Source: Cubamyces lactineus
Lineage: Eukaryota; Basidiomycota; Agaricomycetes; Polyporales; Polyporaceae
Assembly: GCA_022376465.1 (NCBI GenBank)
Contig: JACDTU010000004.1
Coordinates: 1 to 64,000, forward strand
Direction of reading: 5' to 3'
DNA: 64,000 nucleotides
Shown: positions 36,153-46,509 of the stretch, one piece after another
Numbering within the stretch: position 1 is the stretch's first letter
Layout of the letters: every line of letters starts with the position of its first letter
Translations under genes and position numbers: made by a program
Notes under the pieces: model-generated
Database searches by the model: none
Told to the model about the DNA's origin: nothing
What the model saw: the letters and a program-made list of their open reading frames with translations, nothing else

Positions 36153-37069
36153 GTGTAGGACGGTTCGAGCTGGTAAGTTGCGTCGGTTTCGCTTGGTTTG
36201 CGATCTGTACGTATCTCCTATTACTTGACCTTGTGATGTTCTCGCTGATGACTTGAGTCCGAGTAGCTCTCGGACTATTGCCCTGTGCTATGGTAGCGCC
36301 CCGGGCTCACACATCATCTCTTCTGCCCCTTACGACTGTCTGCAGGAACAGCACTATAGGTCCGCGTGTAAACGCTGTGTACAACCCTTCTTCGCTTAGA
36401 ACCTCTTTACCGCGATCTATCCCTGTCTTAGGAAATTCATCAGCAAATTCCAGCCCCGGGCTGTACCCTTAACGTGCATCATACCCTGTCATCACGCTGT
36501 AGTGGCACTTTCAAGTCCCGCCATCTGACAGTCAACGCTCGGGGGGCTCGGGTAGAAGCCGATATGTGGCCGACTGAGCCCATACAGGAGCCCTCGGTGA
36601 CGAGTATCCATGAGGGGCAGATCGGGCCCTGACAGTGACAGCGCTGTCGCACCTCCAACTTCAGCGTCGCCCAATGCGGCCCGAACCCAGCTGAGTCTGT
36701 GTCCTGTTAATTAGTCGCCCTATTGGCTGAGGTGTCGACAAGCCGTAGAGGTGAAGGAGCTTGCCAGACCTCATCGCGAATTGCGCTTGCATTCAGACGT
36801 ACCGGGCCCGGCAATCTTTCTGAACTTCGCGAACCCGACCGAGTGCATGCTAGTCATTGCGACCCGCAAGTCGCTTCGCATTGACATAAGCGCTTCCGCT
36901 GCGGGGACTTTCAGCGCTTATTGTTGATACTTCGCATTCGTGGGTGCGGCACCATGGCTCTTGCCACTGTCACCTTTCGACATGGTCCCGACTCCTTTCT
37001 TACCTGTTTCCATCTCGACGCTGAGTTCGGCGAGACAAGACTGCAAGACCAAGCAAGCTGAAGCAACTA
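36153..37069. other. Spacer between members C and D
   Basis: 0.9 kb without recognisable coding potential. The part just left of 37070 is presumably promoter DNA for member D if the candidate signal-peptide exon is right. Confidence 0.35.
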
Positions 37070-37160
37070 ATGACCAGTTTGAGTCTGAGGGCTCACGGGG
37101 GACGCATACGCATATGCATATTGCGAGCCCTAATCGTTCTGGTACAGCTCTCATCAGAAT
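37070..37160 (+). CDS. Candidate signal-peptide exon of member D
   Basis: Member D as an uninterrupted ORF begins without a signal peptide, unlike A, E, F and G. Upstream, ATG 37070 opens a reading with the hydrophobic stretch RICILRALIVLVQLSS ending in GAAT before a GT at 37161. Removing 37161-37411 (GTCACC to TTCATAG) joins it in phase to VVAMNRTVDD. The exon is 91 nt (phase 1) and the next exon supplies 2 nt, so phases fit. The donor is weak and 251 bp is long for this genome, so this is a proposal only. Confidence 0.35.
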
Positions 37161-37411
37161 GTCACCTTGACGCAAGGTTCAGTGGAATGATCATGATATC
37201 GATCTATCCGTCATTGGACTGCCAAGATCCATGTTCGCGCACGTACACTCCTACATCCTGGCCCCTGAGGCCTGAATCCCGCTGCCGTCTTCTGGTCATC
37301 CGGGACTGAGGAGGACTACGCTCACTGTCCAGCGCAACGCTGCTCCGTACAGTAAGCCTGTATACAACTCTATCCTCCCGCGTTTGACTACTCACCAACA
37401 CCATTTCATAG

Positions 37412-38925
37412 GTGTTGTTGCTATGAATCGCACGGTCGATGACCAGAATGGCGACAGCGTTACTGGTGCAATGCCCAGCTATCTGCCCGATTCCGGCTGG
37501 ACTCAAGGCTCCCAGTGTCCGACTTGCAACATCTACCCAGGTCTTGTCGATGTATCACGAGCTATCGAGCAGACATGGCACGACTCTACGTATCACCCGG
37601 GGCAACCAGACCGAGTCATCACCGTCTCGTTCACGGGTACCGCCGTATATGTCTACAATCTCATCGCGAACAACGTTCAATACACCACGACCTTGACGAA
37701 CCTCAGCTTCTCAATGGATGGGACGTTCATGCAGCAATACACCCACACTCCGGACGCGGGCGAAGCACAAATCCTCTACTCTGTCCCTGTGTTCTCTCAC
37801 ACCAACCTGCCGAACCAGCCCCACACTCTTGAGATCCGTGCCAATGGGCCGAGTGCGTCTCTCATTCTATTTGACGCCCTCATATACACTGTCCCGGATG
37901 AGCCTACTACGACAAATCCCGCCTTCATACCTTCATCTTCGACTACAACTGCTTTGACTTCGTCAACAACGTCAGACCTGACTCCGTCCATGTCACCTGC
38001 TACAAGTCATGCAGTATCAAGCATTCCCAGTAGCTCGACGCTATCAGACTCGCATACCACCGGTATTAATTCCTCAACTTTAAACCCAGAAAATACTCAC
38101 GCATGGCCAGGTTTGTCGGTGACCCCGGCTACGAGCCTGAGTGACACAACGTCGCAAGCCTCTACAACACTGGCCTCACCATTGGGAACGTTGTCATCGT
38201 CAACGGGAACCTCGCCGCCGACCCCATCTTTAAGCACTCCATTCGAATCAGGAACAGCTCCTGTCTCGCCCGATAGTCCCAAGGGCAATCACGCCTTCCC
38301 TGTTGGCGCTATTGTAGGCATTGTGTGTGGCTTAGTTGGCATAGCACTGGTTGCAGCTCTGCTCTTCTATCTCTGGAGACGATGCCACTCGGGCAGCCGC
38401 TCACGGTTCTATGGCAGATCGAGGACCTCAGATGCTTCTGCAGCTGGTTGCGGCATGTCGAAAGAGCTTGAGAGCGGGTTTCCTAGCACATACCCATCAT
38501 ACGGCCATCGATCTCATGGTGCAACACCTAGAGTCCAATGTGATCATGAACCCCCGGGCACTCCGCTCAGGTCTCAACGACATCTCCTCTCATCGGAATC
38601 CTTCGCACCTCCCGTACCTCCCAGTCCTTTGAAGGGGGACCTCGCGCGCCACCAGGACCCCGTCTGGCCTAACATTCTAGAGTCTCACTCCCGAACTTCC
38701 GTATCAGAGCCTCAAGATAGCTCTGTAGATATCCGAGGATACGAAGCTTCTGGCTGGTCGTCGGAGCCTCATGCTTCGGATGGGAGTTCTTGGCGTGCGG
38801 GAAGCTCAGTCAGAGCTCTTCGTGCTGAGGTTGCTACCTTGCAGCGACAACTCAACAGGCTTCTCCACCTCGAGCAAGACACGCGCGACCTGTGTAGTGA
38901 GCCTCCGCCTCGCTACGAGCATTGA
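37412..38925 (+). CDS. Family member D: membrane protein with PPxY tail
   Basis: About 500 aa from the CATAG acceptor at 37407-37411 (internal ATG at 37423). The ectodomain has NRTVDDQNGDSVTGAMPSYL, WTQGSQCPTCNIYPG, QTWHDSTYHPGQPD, FTGTAVYVYNLIANN, MDGTFMQQYTHTPD, ILYSVPVFSHTNL and LFDALIYTVPDEP. A stalk of about 140 residues, mostly Ser/Thr, follows, then the transmembrane helix VGAIVGIVCGLVGIALVAALLFYLWRR. The cytosolic tail is about 190 residues. Near the end SVRALRAEVATLQRQLNRLL forms a short coiled coil, and the protein ends SEPPPRYEH with PPxY five residues from the stop. It is closest to the broken member C. Probable location is the plasma membrane. Confidence 0.85.
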
Positions 38926-39879
38926 ACGCGGGACCATCCAATCCAGTAGGTCTCCTCCTTATTCCCGTATTACTGTAGCTAATCCCAACGATCTTTTGGC
39001 CAAGAACTACAACTCAGCTCCGTTTCATCTCAGCAATCCTTCGCCCCTCCTTCTCTATAGGTTGTTCTGTCTTCTTGCACGAACACGCGTCTCATCTGCG
39101 CCTCCTCAGTCAAAACATACCTCCCTCTTGTTGTATTCTTGTGCGAAGGCTCACCTCGGACACTTCTGGCATCTGTGCCCCCATTGTATCAATACGTACC
39201 GGGCTCCGCGATGCAGCTTAGTCAAGTAAAATATGCACGGTTCCCGTGGCTACTTGATAAGACACTGCCCGCGGCTTCACATATCTTGAGGTTCGCTCTG
39301 ACATCCTACGCGAAGCGGCTGCGCACTCACTCGGAGTGCGTCCTGCTTCCTGCGATCGTGACGCCCATGGACGCATGTCAGTTCACAGCCTTTCGAGGCG
39401 GGCTATTATTGGTACGTCGTCTACTATTGCTGCGAACTGTCTGCGCTGACGGACAAAATACGAACAGCTTCATCCGACTATTCTGAGTGAGGTGGTAAGC
39501 CGAGCTACCGGGCGCTCAGGCCTGGGCGTGCGCAATGTTGCCTCGGTTGCCGTCGTACCCGCCAACAACCTGCTTGTTTATCCGCATCGGCGAGTTCTTC
39601 AATCCCGCAGTTGAGGTCTTCAGCATGTTGCCTTCACATCGACGGTGCCAAGAAATCCGACATTGCTTCAACTTCTGAATCGCATGATGCCTCGCGGGAG
39701 CCGTGTGCAGTGACCAAGGCTACTGCAATACGTGGTTACGGGTTACCGCTACAGGAACGAGATTCCTCCCATCAAGCTTGGAGAGCGAGCGCGACAAAAG
39801 CTAGGGTCTTTGAGGGTCCAGTGTGTCACGGTCTACCCTCCGAACCTGCTCCCCGCCGCCTCGCGACGCCAGAAGCTCC
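38926..39879. other. Spacer between members D and E
   Basis: 0.95 kb with only short ORFs that carry no family motifs. It likely includes the D terminator and the E promoter. Confidence 0.35.
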
Positions 39880-41163
39880 ATGCGGGATTTGCTGATACTC
39901 CTGCTTGCCACAGCTCTGACAGCCCTCACGAAACTCGTCAATCGAACGATCGATGACGAATACGGAGACATCTACACCGGCCTCATGCCAGAATACGAGC
40001 CCGTAATCGAATGGGCCCAAGGAGCGACCTGTACCGGTTGTGGAATCCACTCCACCACGTCCCCTCTGGGAGTAGTCGACGTCCATCGGGTCCACAACGG
40101 GACTTGGCATGACAGTACCTATCACAACGGCGAGCCAATAACGAACATTACCGTCAAGTTCACGGGCCATGCTGTCTATGTCTTTAATATGATTGCCAAT
40201 ACTGTTCCTAGTACTTCAACGCTCACCGTCCTCGACTTCGTTCTTGACGGTGTATACGTCGATAAATTTACCCATATCCCCGACAGCAGCGCAGACGTTC
40301 TGTACGACGTACCCGTTTACGTGAATTCCACCCTCATGCATGGGCCGCACACGCTAGTAATCGCTGCGGCGTCAGACAGCTTCGTCTCTCTGACGCTATT
40401 TGATTACATTGTCTACACTGTGGATGACAGTTTGGAGGCATCCTCCTTAGTGTCCTCACCGCTCTCGCTTTCAGCGGTGAACGGGTTCCCATCATATCCA
40501 TTCTCCAAGACAACCGCTCCCAGACCGGTCGCTCCCACAGACTCGCCATCTAGCTCGTCATCTTCGACCTCATCCGCATCTTCCTCCTCGTCTTCATCCT
40601 CTCTCTGGCCCTCCTTCTGGTCGCCCTCCTCATCTTCCGAATCTCTCGCGCCTACGGACACCTCTACAACTTCACGATCGAGAGCGGATACCTCCCCTTC
40701 GCATGCCCGGTTAGGCGTTATACTTGGCTGCGTAGTAGGCAGCATTGTGACCGCCATCTTGCTGACCATTGTCTTTCGCTGCCGCCGCAAGCGCATGGCA
40801 TCTGCACAAGACGCGAATGGGGAGCTCACGCACGCGACCTCGCGCGCCAGCCACGAGACCCTTCCCCTCTCAGACCGCTTGGAAGAGTCTTGCTGCACAT
40901 CTTCGCCCCAGGCAGTCGCGCCGACTAGTATCACTGAAAGACCGCAATCGGAGCACCGAGATCGTGAGCTTCCTCCTCGCCATCGGTTCCGGAACATCTG
41001 GCGATCCAATACGGCGGCTACCTTCCACGCCGAGATAGTCGCGTTGCGCAACGAGGTAGCGATGCTTCGAGCCGATGGCTTGGGCGTTCAGCGGCGTTTA
41101 GACACTCCTCCACCCCGCTACGAGCCCCCGCGGAGTCGAAGGGTTCTCAAACTTGGAGCTTAG
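39880..41163 (+). CDS. Family member E: membrane protein with internal PPxY
   Basis: 427 aa counted from MRDLLILLLATALTALTKL, a clean signal peptide; the ORF opens 19 codons earlier, but those residues are not signal-like. The ectodomain has NRTIDDEYGDIYTGLMPEYE, WAQGATCTGCGI, GTWHDSTYHNGEP, FTGHAVYVFNMIANT, LDGVYVDKFTHIPD, LYDVPVYVNSTLM and LFDYIVYTVDD. A stalk with a poly-Ser block (SSSSSSTSSASS) precedes the transmembrane helix LGVILGCVVGSIVTAILLTIVF and CRRKR. The tail is about 125 residues with FHAEIVALRNEVAMLRADGL as coiled coil, then TPPPRYEPPRSRRVLKLGA. The PPxY is followed by an extra 13 residues, unlike its neighbours. Confidence 0.86.
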   Translation: MRDLLILLLATALTALTKLVNRTIDDEYGDIYTGLMPEYEPVIEWAQGATCTGCGIHSTTSPLGVVDVHRVHNGTWHDSTYHNGEPITNITVKFTGHAVYVFNMIANTVPSTSTLTVLDFVLDGVYVDKFTHIPDSSADVLYDVPVYVNSTLMHGPHTLVIAAASDSFVSLTLFDYIVYTVDDSLEASSLVSSPLSLSAVNGFPSYPFSKTTAPRPVAPTDSPSSSSSSTSSASSSSSSSSLWPSFWSPSSSSESLAPTDTSTTSRSRADTSPSHARLGVILGCVVGSIVTAILLTIVFRCRRKRMASAQDANGELTHATSRASHETLPLSDRLEESCCTSSPQAVAPTSITERPQSEHRDRELPPRHRFRNIWRSNTAATFHAEIVALRNEVAMLRADGLGVQRRLDTPPPRYEPPRSRRVLKLGA

Positions 41164-41994
41164 AAGCATCGCGCTTGGTACGCGTTTACTTGGCTTGAAC
41201 GTTCGAGAAATTGGTTGACCCATCCGTGCCTCGTGTTGCTCGGTCAACGCAGAGGTACTACAACTCCTCTGGGCCATTGCCGGGCACACCCGGCTGATGA
41301 TGTGCTTGCCTACGTCGCAGATAGGTCTAGTAGCTGCTCACGCCGGTGGCTTTTCTAGGCATGCTTCAATACTCACGTGTTGCATAGGGTCCCAGAGAAA
41401 TGAAGTAGCATAGCTCACTCTACTAGTCCCTATTTACAGTAATTTATCATGCGTGCTCGAGTGGAACGTGTCGTGTTCTAAGCAGAGACTGTACAGAGAT
41501 AGCGATCATGTAGCCAACCGGAGCTGGTAGCCAGCGGGCGTCTAACCTGCTATACACGCTCACGTGTTTGTTCCTCAGCCTGAACGTCTCTTCTCAATTG
41601 TCGCGCTCAGTGCCCACGGCAGTTCCTGCTACCCTACGCCTTCAGTTCACCTCTATGTCAATGCAAGACGGACCCATCAAGCCTTGCATATCTCCTATTA
41701 GGCTCGCCTCTCTGGTGCTAGATCACCCAGTTGCTGCACAATGCGTCTTTGGCGCAACCTAGGCTCGATCACGGAGCGCAGCACCGTGGGCTCGGATATG
41801 TCGTGCAACACGTACAGGTTGGGATCGCCATCATGGGGTTGACAGTTGCGAATTAATGCCCAAGGCGTTCTGTGCTTGCTGATCACCAGTATCTGTCTTT
41901 TCCACCTGCTCAGCCATCGCTCTGACCATCGCTCTTCTCGACGGGCTGCTCGTGTGGTGCAGTGGCTCTCTCGCAGCTTGTATCAGTTGATGCC
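41164..41994. other. Spacer between members E and F
   Basis: 0.83 kb. No supported gene on either strand. Confidence 0.35.
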
Positions 41995-43710
41995 ATGACT
42001 TTGAATCCGTCTATCTGGCTGTGTCAGACCCTCCTGTTCTTTCTGGCACTATGCCGCGCTGTGACTTCTCTGGCCACCAACCGCACCATCGACGACGAAA
42101 AAGGAGACAGCGTCACTGGCCTCGTCCCTTCGTATTCACCTGTCGGTTCCTGGAGTCAAGGTTCGACTTGCAGTGGATGCTACATCCACCTCGATACCTC
42201 ACAGGTCTTCGACGGCACCTGGCATGACTCTACGCACACCCCTGGCGATCCCGAACCGCGCGTCATCACCGCACAGTTCACAGGCACCGCGGTCTACGTT
42301 TACAATGCCCTCGCAAACACCGTCCCATGGACGACGACGCTCACTAACCTCACCTTCACTCTCGATGGCGCGTCTGCCGGCCAGTATGTGCATATCCCGA
42401 CCGACAGCACCGACTTTCAGTACGACGTTCCCGTATTCGTGAAGGAGAACCTCGCGAACACGGACCACACCATCACCATTGAAGCGACAGGCGATACAAA
42501 CTCGTCCCTCGTCCTCTTCGACTACATCGTGTATACGTTCGAGGACGACCCAGTCACTAGTTCTCCACCGACGTCTTCGCCGAACCAAGGGAACACTGCG
42601 ACATCGTCTCCGAGCCACCAGACTACGTCTGCCGGTCCGTCGCCCACCAATACCTCGCAAACATCCAGCTCTTCAACGTCTAATACCCAGACAACCTTTC
42701 ATTCTCCCGCAGAGTCCGGAGGCCTTTCGACACTGTCTCCTAACGTGACCACGTCACCTAACTCTAGTCCTACGCAAGACGACAACGACAACGACAAATC
42801 CAACTCACCTGCCTCTCCGACTCCCGGCACAAAGTCGTCGATATCTTCCGGAGCTATCGCTGGAGGAATTGTTGGCGGACTCGTGATAGTGCTCCTGGTA
42901 GGCCTCCTTGCGTTATGCGTTATTCGTAGACGGCGACAGGCAGCAGCGCCTCTTGACGGATCCCTCGCGCGCCCGGATCCCCGGCCACACGTCCCAGTGC
43001 TTCCTATGGCTGAGCGAGAAGATGTACAGCATGGCCCGGAGCTGTCTGGTGCTTTCCTCCAAGGAGGCTCAACGAACAACCACACCGTCTCGGGACCGTC
43101 CCCCTTCGCAGATCCGGTCAGATATTCACAGCCATCTGCTTCTAGTCCCTCGTACGCAAACGAGCCTGGCCCATCGCCTCCCCGCGCAGATGCGGCTGAT
43201 CTCACCATACCCATCCTTCCTCCTTCCGCGCCATGGACACATTCGCGTACTACCTCCAACGCGACGAGCTCCTCTTATATCACCAGTCAAGTCTCAGATC
43301 CTCCCCTGTCACATACTGCGACGTCCCCAACATCCTCACAGCCCTTCCTTCCGACCAGCGCAACGTCTCCAGCGACCTCACAGCCATTCCTTCCGGCCTC
43401 CGCAACACCTCCGGTGGCCGCGCATCCATTCCTTCCTACTGGCGCCGTCTCCGACGAGAAGCCCCCGATAATCGAAGTCGTCCTAGGACCTCCCGGACAC
43501 CAGAGCGCGCGCTCGCTGCCGTCCGTCCCGCCAAGAACCTCGATGTATGCGCGCTCGGAGGCGGGAACCATCTCGACGATTGGGGAGTCGAGTCTGCGTG
43601 CGCAAGTCGCGGCACTCCGGTTAGAGGTTGAGCGATTGAAGCAGGAGCGGGAGATGCAGGAGGCGCAAGGGATCTTTGAGGAGGCGCCTCCGAGCTACAA
43701 TGAGACATAG
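41995..43710 (+). CDS. Family member F: longest member, PPxY tail
   Basis: 571 aa from MTLNPSIWLCQTLLFFLALC, a good signal peptide (an earlier in-frame ATG at 41962 is less likely). The ectodomain has NRTIDDEKGDSVTGLVPSYS, WSQGSTCSGCYI, GTWHDSTHTPGDPE, FTGTAVYVYNALANT, LDGASAGQYVHIPTD, QYDVPVFVKENL and LFDYIVYTFEDD. The stalk is about 100 residues and Ser/Thr/Asn-rich. The transmembrane helix is GAIAGGIVGGLVIVLLVGLL followed by RRRR. The tail of about 265 residues contains three imperfect copies of a 14-residue unit around SQPFLPTSATSPAT (about 43310-43450). The end is SLRAQVAALRLEVERLKQER, then EEAPPSYNET-stop, with PPxY six residues from the end. Confidence 0.87.
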   Translation: MTLNPSIWLCQTLLFFLALCRAVTSLATNRTIDDEKGDSVTGLVPSYSPVGSWSQGSTCSGCYIHLDTSQVFDGTWHDSTHTPGDPEPRVITAQFTGTAVYVYNALANTVPWTTTLTNLTFTLDGASAGQYVHIPTDSTDFQYDVPVFVKENLANTDHTITIEATGDTNSSLVLFDYIVYTFEDDPVTSSPPTSSPNQGNTATSSPSHQTTSAGPSPTNTSQTSSSSTSNTQTTFHSPAESGGLSTLSPNVTTSPNSSPTQDDNDNDKSNSPASPTPGTKSSISSGAIAGGIVGGLVIVLLVGLLALCVIRRRRQAAAPLDGSLARPDPRPHVPVLPMAEREDVQHGPELSGAFLQGGSTNNHTVSGPSPFADPVRYSQPSASSPSYANEPGPSPPRADAADLTIPILPPSAPWTHSRTTSNATSSSYITSQVSDPPLSHTATSPTSSQPFLPTSATSPATSQPFLPASATPPVAAHPFLPTGAVSDEKPPIIEVVLGPPGHQSARSLPSVPPRTSMYARSEAGTISTIGESSLRAQVAALRLEVERLKQEREMQEAQGIFEEAPPSYNET

Positions 43711-44559
43711 GGTCAAGCTCAGATAGTGAGTCACATCCATTATTGATCACTACTGAATCGCGCCGACTCGAGATGCTGACCGGCTCTGCAAGGATGTAGG
43801 TAGCTGATTGATCTAGCGGCGATGTTCTTATAATCAAGTGATTCTTTGCCTTGCATTCGTACTGTTTCGAGGCCATGGAAACGGAGGCTTATGCAGCGGT
43901 TCATTAGTCTGGTAAGGCGTTCAACAGTTGCGGTGGGATGCGTCCACTGCCTCTATGCACCACAAGACTAGGAGTCCTTTGGCTATGTCGTGCTCGATAA
44001 ACATCACTCATTATCCATGCAACCGTTCCTCGGAAGATGGGAACTGTACGGGAATGATGATAGTGGATGTCTGTCGCGCTACGTCCACCGCCTTCTCATA
44101 CAATTGACAGTTCGCCTCGTCATTCTTCTTTGCCAGGTTGGCATAAGCTGCTCTTCGAGGCGAACTAACGTGCAATATGTCGAGTCCGCACTTTCATACA
44201 GTATAGAGTTATCCCTTGTCGCTTCATCATACTGACCCCAGCAGCTCTTCTCAGCTCATGTAAGCAGGATGTTCTCCTGCATCGCTATCAGAACAAGACC
44301 ACCTGAGAGCGATGATATGCATGCTACGAGTGCGAGCACGCTCTTTTATGGAGTAGAGAGCAATCAAGCGTCATGCCACATGTCAGGCAAGTCGCTCATC
44401 ATCATCTAACCTATATGCTTTGTTTGATGGAGGTTTACACACGCAGTATACAGATTCCCCGCTGAAGAAAGCTCGCTCTGTACTTGACTTCTCTCAACTG
44501 TCTGAGCACCACTCGCAGTTCGAAATCTTTCCGTGTTAATCATGGCAACCCGCCCTACA
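43711..44559. other. Spacer between member F and the inverted-repeat arm
   Basis: 0.85 kb, no gene recognised. ORFs are short with no family motifs. Confidence 0.35.
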
Positions 44560-45575
44560 TCCACGAGGTCCGTATTCTATTGACAGCCCACACATGCCAG
44601 TAGTCCCTTGACGATTCCTAGACTCCAGATGGCTATGTCTACCGTCAGGAAGTACGTCAGAATCCTGGCGTCGAAGATGCCCTGACGCAGCCTTACACGC
44701 GCACCCGGTGTTGAAGGATGGGCTCATGTAACTCATCTTCTTTCCGATCCCTAAATGTCAGTGCACAAGCTCTTTCTCGTTCTAAAGTTAGCGACACTTT
44801 CTATTGCAGTCGTCCACCGACCAGCTCTTAGGCTGCTGTCAAACCCAGGCTGCATCAGAGTTGATGTAGTGCCACCGCAAGCGCGTAAAGAGATGTGCGG
44901 ACTGTTCTCTCCGTCAGTCTCCCTTCTCCCCCTCACTGTCGTGCAAGGCGGCTGCCCCAGGACGACGGCGGTCTCCTCCCTAGCAACTCATGATGAACGG
45001 CTTATCTCGCTCTCTCTTCCTTCCTCTCCGAGTCCTTGCAGTCTCTGCGGCCCTTGTCAATCGTACTATCGACGACTACTTCGGAGACAGAGTCACTGGC
45101 GTTGTACCAACATACCAGCCCACCGGCTCGTGGGCTCAAGGAAACATTTGCTCCACATGCAATATCAACACCGGGATCATAGACGTCGATCGGGTGCACA
45201 ATGGGACTTGGCATGACAGCACATATCGCCCTAGTCAACCAGAAAGTACTATCGCTGTCACCTTCACAGGACAAGCCGTTTACGTCTTCAACTTGATTGT
45301 GAACTCTCTCCCCAAAGGGACAATAACATTAACCGCACTCACGTTCTACGTCGACGGCGAGCTTTCTGGCAACTATTCACACACTCCCGATAACAGCCCA
45401 GATGTCCTATACGATGTTCCCGTGTTCAGTGCTCGTCTACCTCATGGACCCCATACGCTCAGCATCCGCTCGGGAGGCTCGAGCGTTGCGCTGGTTCTCT
45501 TCGACTACATCATCTACACTACAGATGATGGGGTCGAGCCTCAAGGCGCAGACTCCCCCTCATCACCCATGGTGA
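44560..45575 (+). repeat. Inverted repeat, right arm (promoter + ectodomain of G)
   Basis: Matches the reverse complement of about 26150-27165. It includes about 430 bp upstream of the G start codon (for example GCCACCGCAAGCGCGTAAAG near 44871) and the codons for the first about 185 residues. The match ends where the stalk begins. Together the arms could mediate inversion of the 18 kb between them or ectodomain gene conversion. Confidence 0.8.
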
Positions 45576-46509
45576 ACATCAGTGCTTTAACGGAGTCCCC
45601 CCTTCCACTGAGCGTAGTGAGTATCGCCTCATCTACGGGGTTCACGCAGACACAGGCACATGCTACCACTGAGGCAAGAACAGAAGGAACATCAGAGATA
45701 CCATCATCGACCGTCTCAGGATATGGTACGTCCAGCCCAATAGGACCGGACATCTCGAGCGGATCGCTCCCAACGGACACCACTCAAGCAACCTCTCCGG
45801 CTCGGAGTAGTCTGTCGTCAACATCTCTTGCTGCCATCTCTGGAGGCGTAGCTGGCGCGGCTATGATAGTCTTTGTAGTGGCGTGCTGGATGATCGCACG
45901 TCGTAGACGGCGACGGCGACAAACGCTTGCCCAAAGGACGCATACAACAGTTGGGTTTGAGCCCCGTCCTCACAGCGCACGCTCGGCCGAGCAGATGGAT
46001 GCTCTTGATCTACCAATAACGTCTCCCGGTGCGTCGCCCGGGATCATGAATGCAGAGGCTTGCGATCCCCATCACGCCCCAAGTCTATCTCTCCTATCCG
46101 GTCTCATACAACCTTCAATTTTCGGTTCATCATGCCGGAGCGAGTATACTACTTCGCCTCCTCCACCAGCTCCTACCACATCGTCAGCGGCGCATCCGGC
46201 CCACCCCTCCGATGACACACTCGTAGGTCACCCGTATACACACATATAGTTGCACATGTCTGATATCCTTGCAGCCATTCCCGCCACTCAGGAAAGCCTC
46301 TGACGAAAAGATGCAGTCTGTAGAAGACGTCGGCACGGAGAATCATCGCAGTGCCCGCGCGATGCTACCCAGCACGGCTCCACGTTCAGAGACCGGAAGC
46401 GGTCTGCGGGCGCGGGTAGCTGCGCTACAAAGGGAGAACAGGCGGCTTAGGGAAGAATGCGATGCGGGAACGATACGAGGAGCCGCCTCCGAGCTATCGG
46501 GAGAGTTGA
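44990..46509 (+). CDS. Family member G: ectodomain twin of A, frameshifted near PPxY
   Basis: Exon 1 44990-46222 and exon 2 from 46275 (intron GTAGGTCACC to CTTGCAG, 52 bp). The signal peptide and ectodomain are almost those of A. The changes cluster: A has PKWTTTFTDLTF where G has PKGTITLTALTF. From the stalk on the protein is unrelated to A: transmembrane helix AAISGGVAGAAMIVFVVACWMI with a run of Arg, then after the intron SGLRARVAALQRENRRLREEC, a coiled coil. The frame then continues to 46583 without PPxY, but a reading one base away gives MRERYEEPPPSYRES-stop (46507-46509), the family ending. So a 1-nt insertion near 46460 hides PPxY, or this allele is slightly degraded. Without PPxY the protein would resemble A in regulation. 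Confidence 0.75.

Noticed and set aside
40413..41051. 212-codon minus ORF
   Set aside because: Shadow of member E; its acidic run (EDEDEEEDADEVEDDE) is the complement of the poly-Ser codons.
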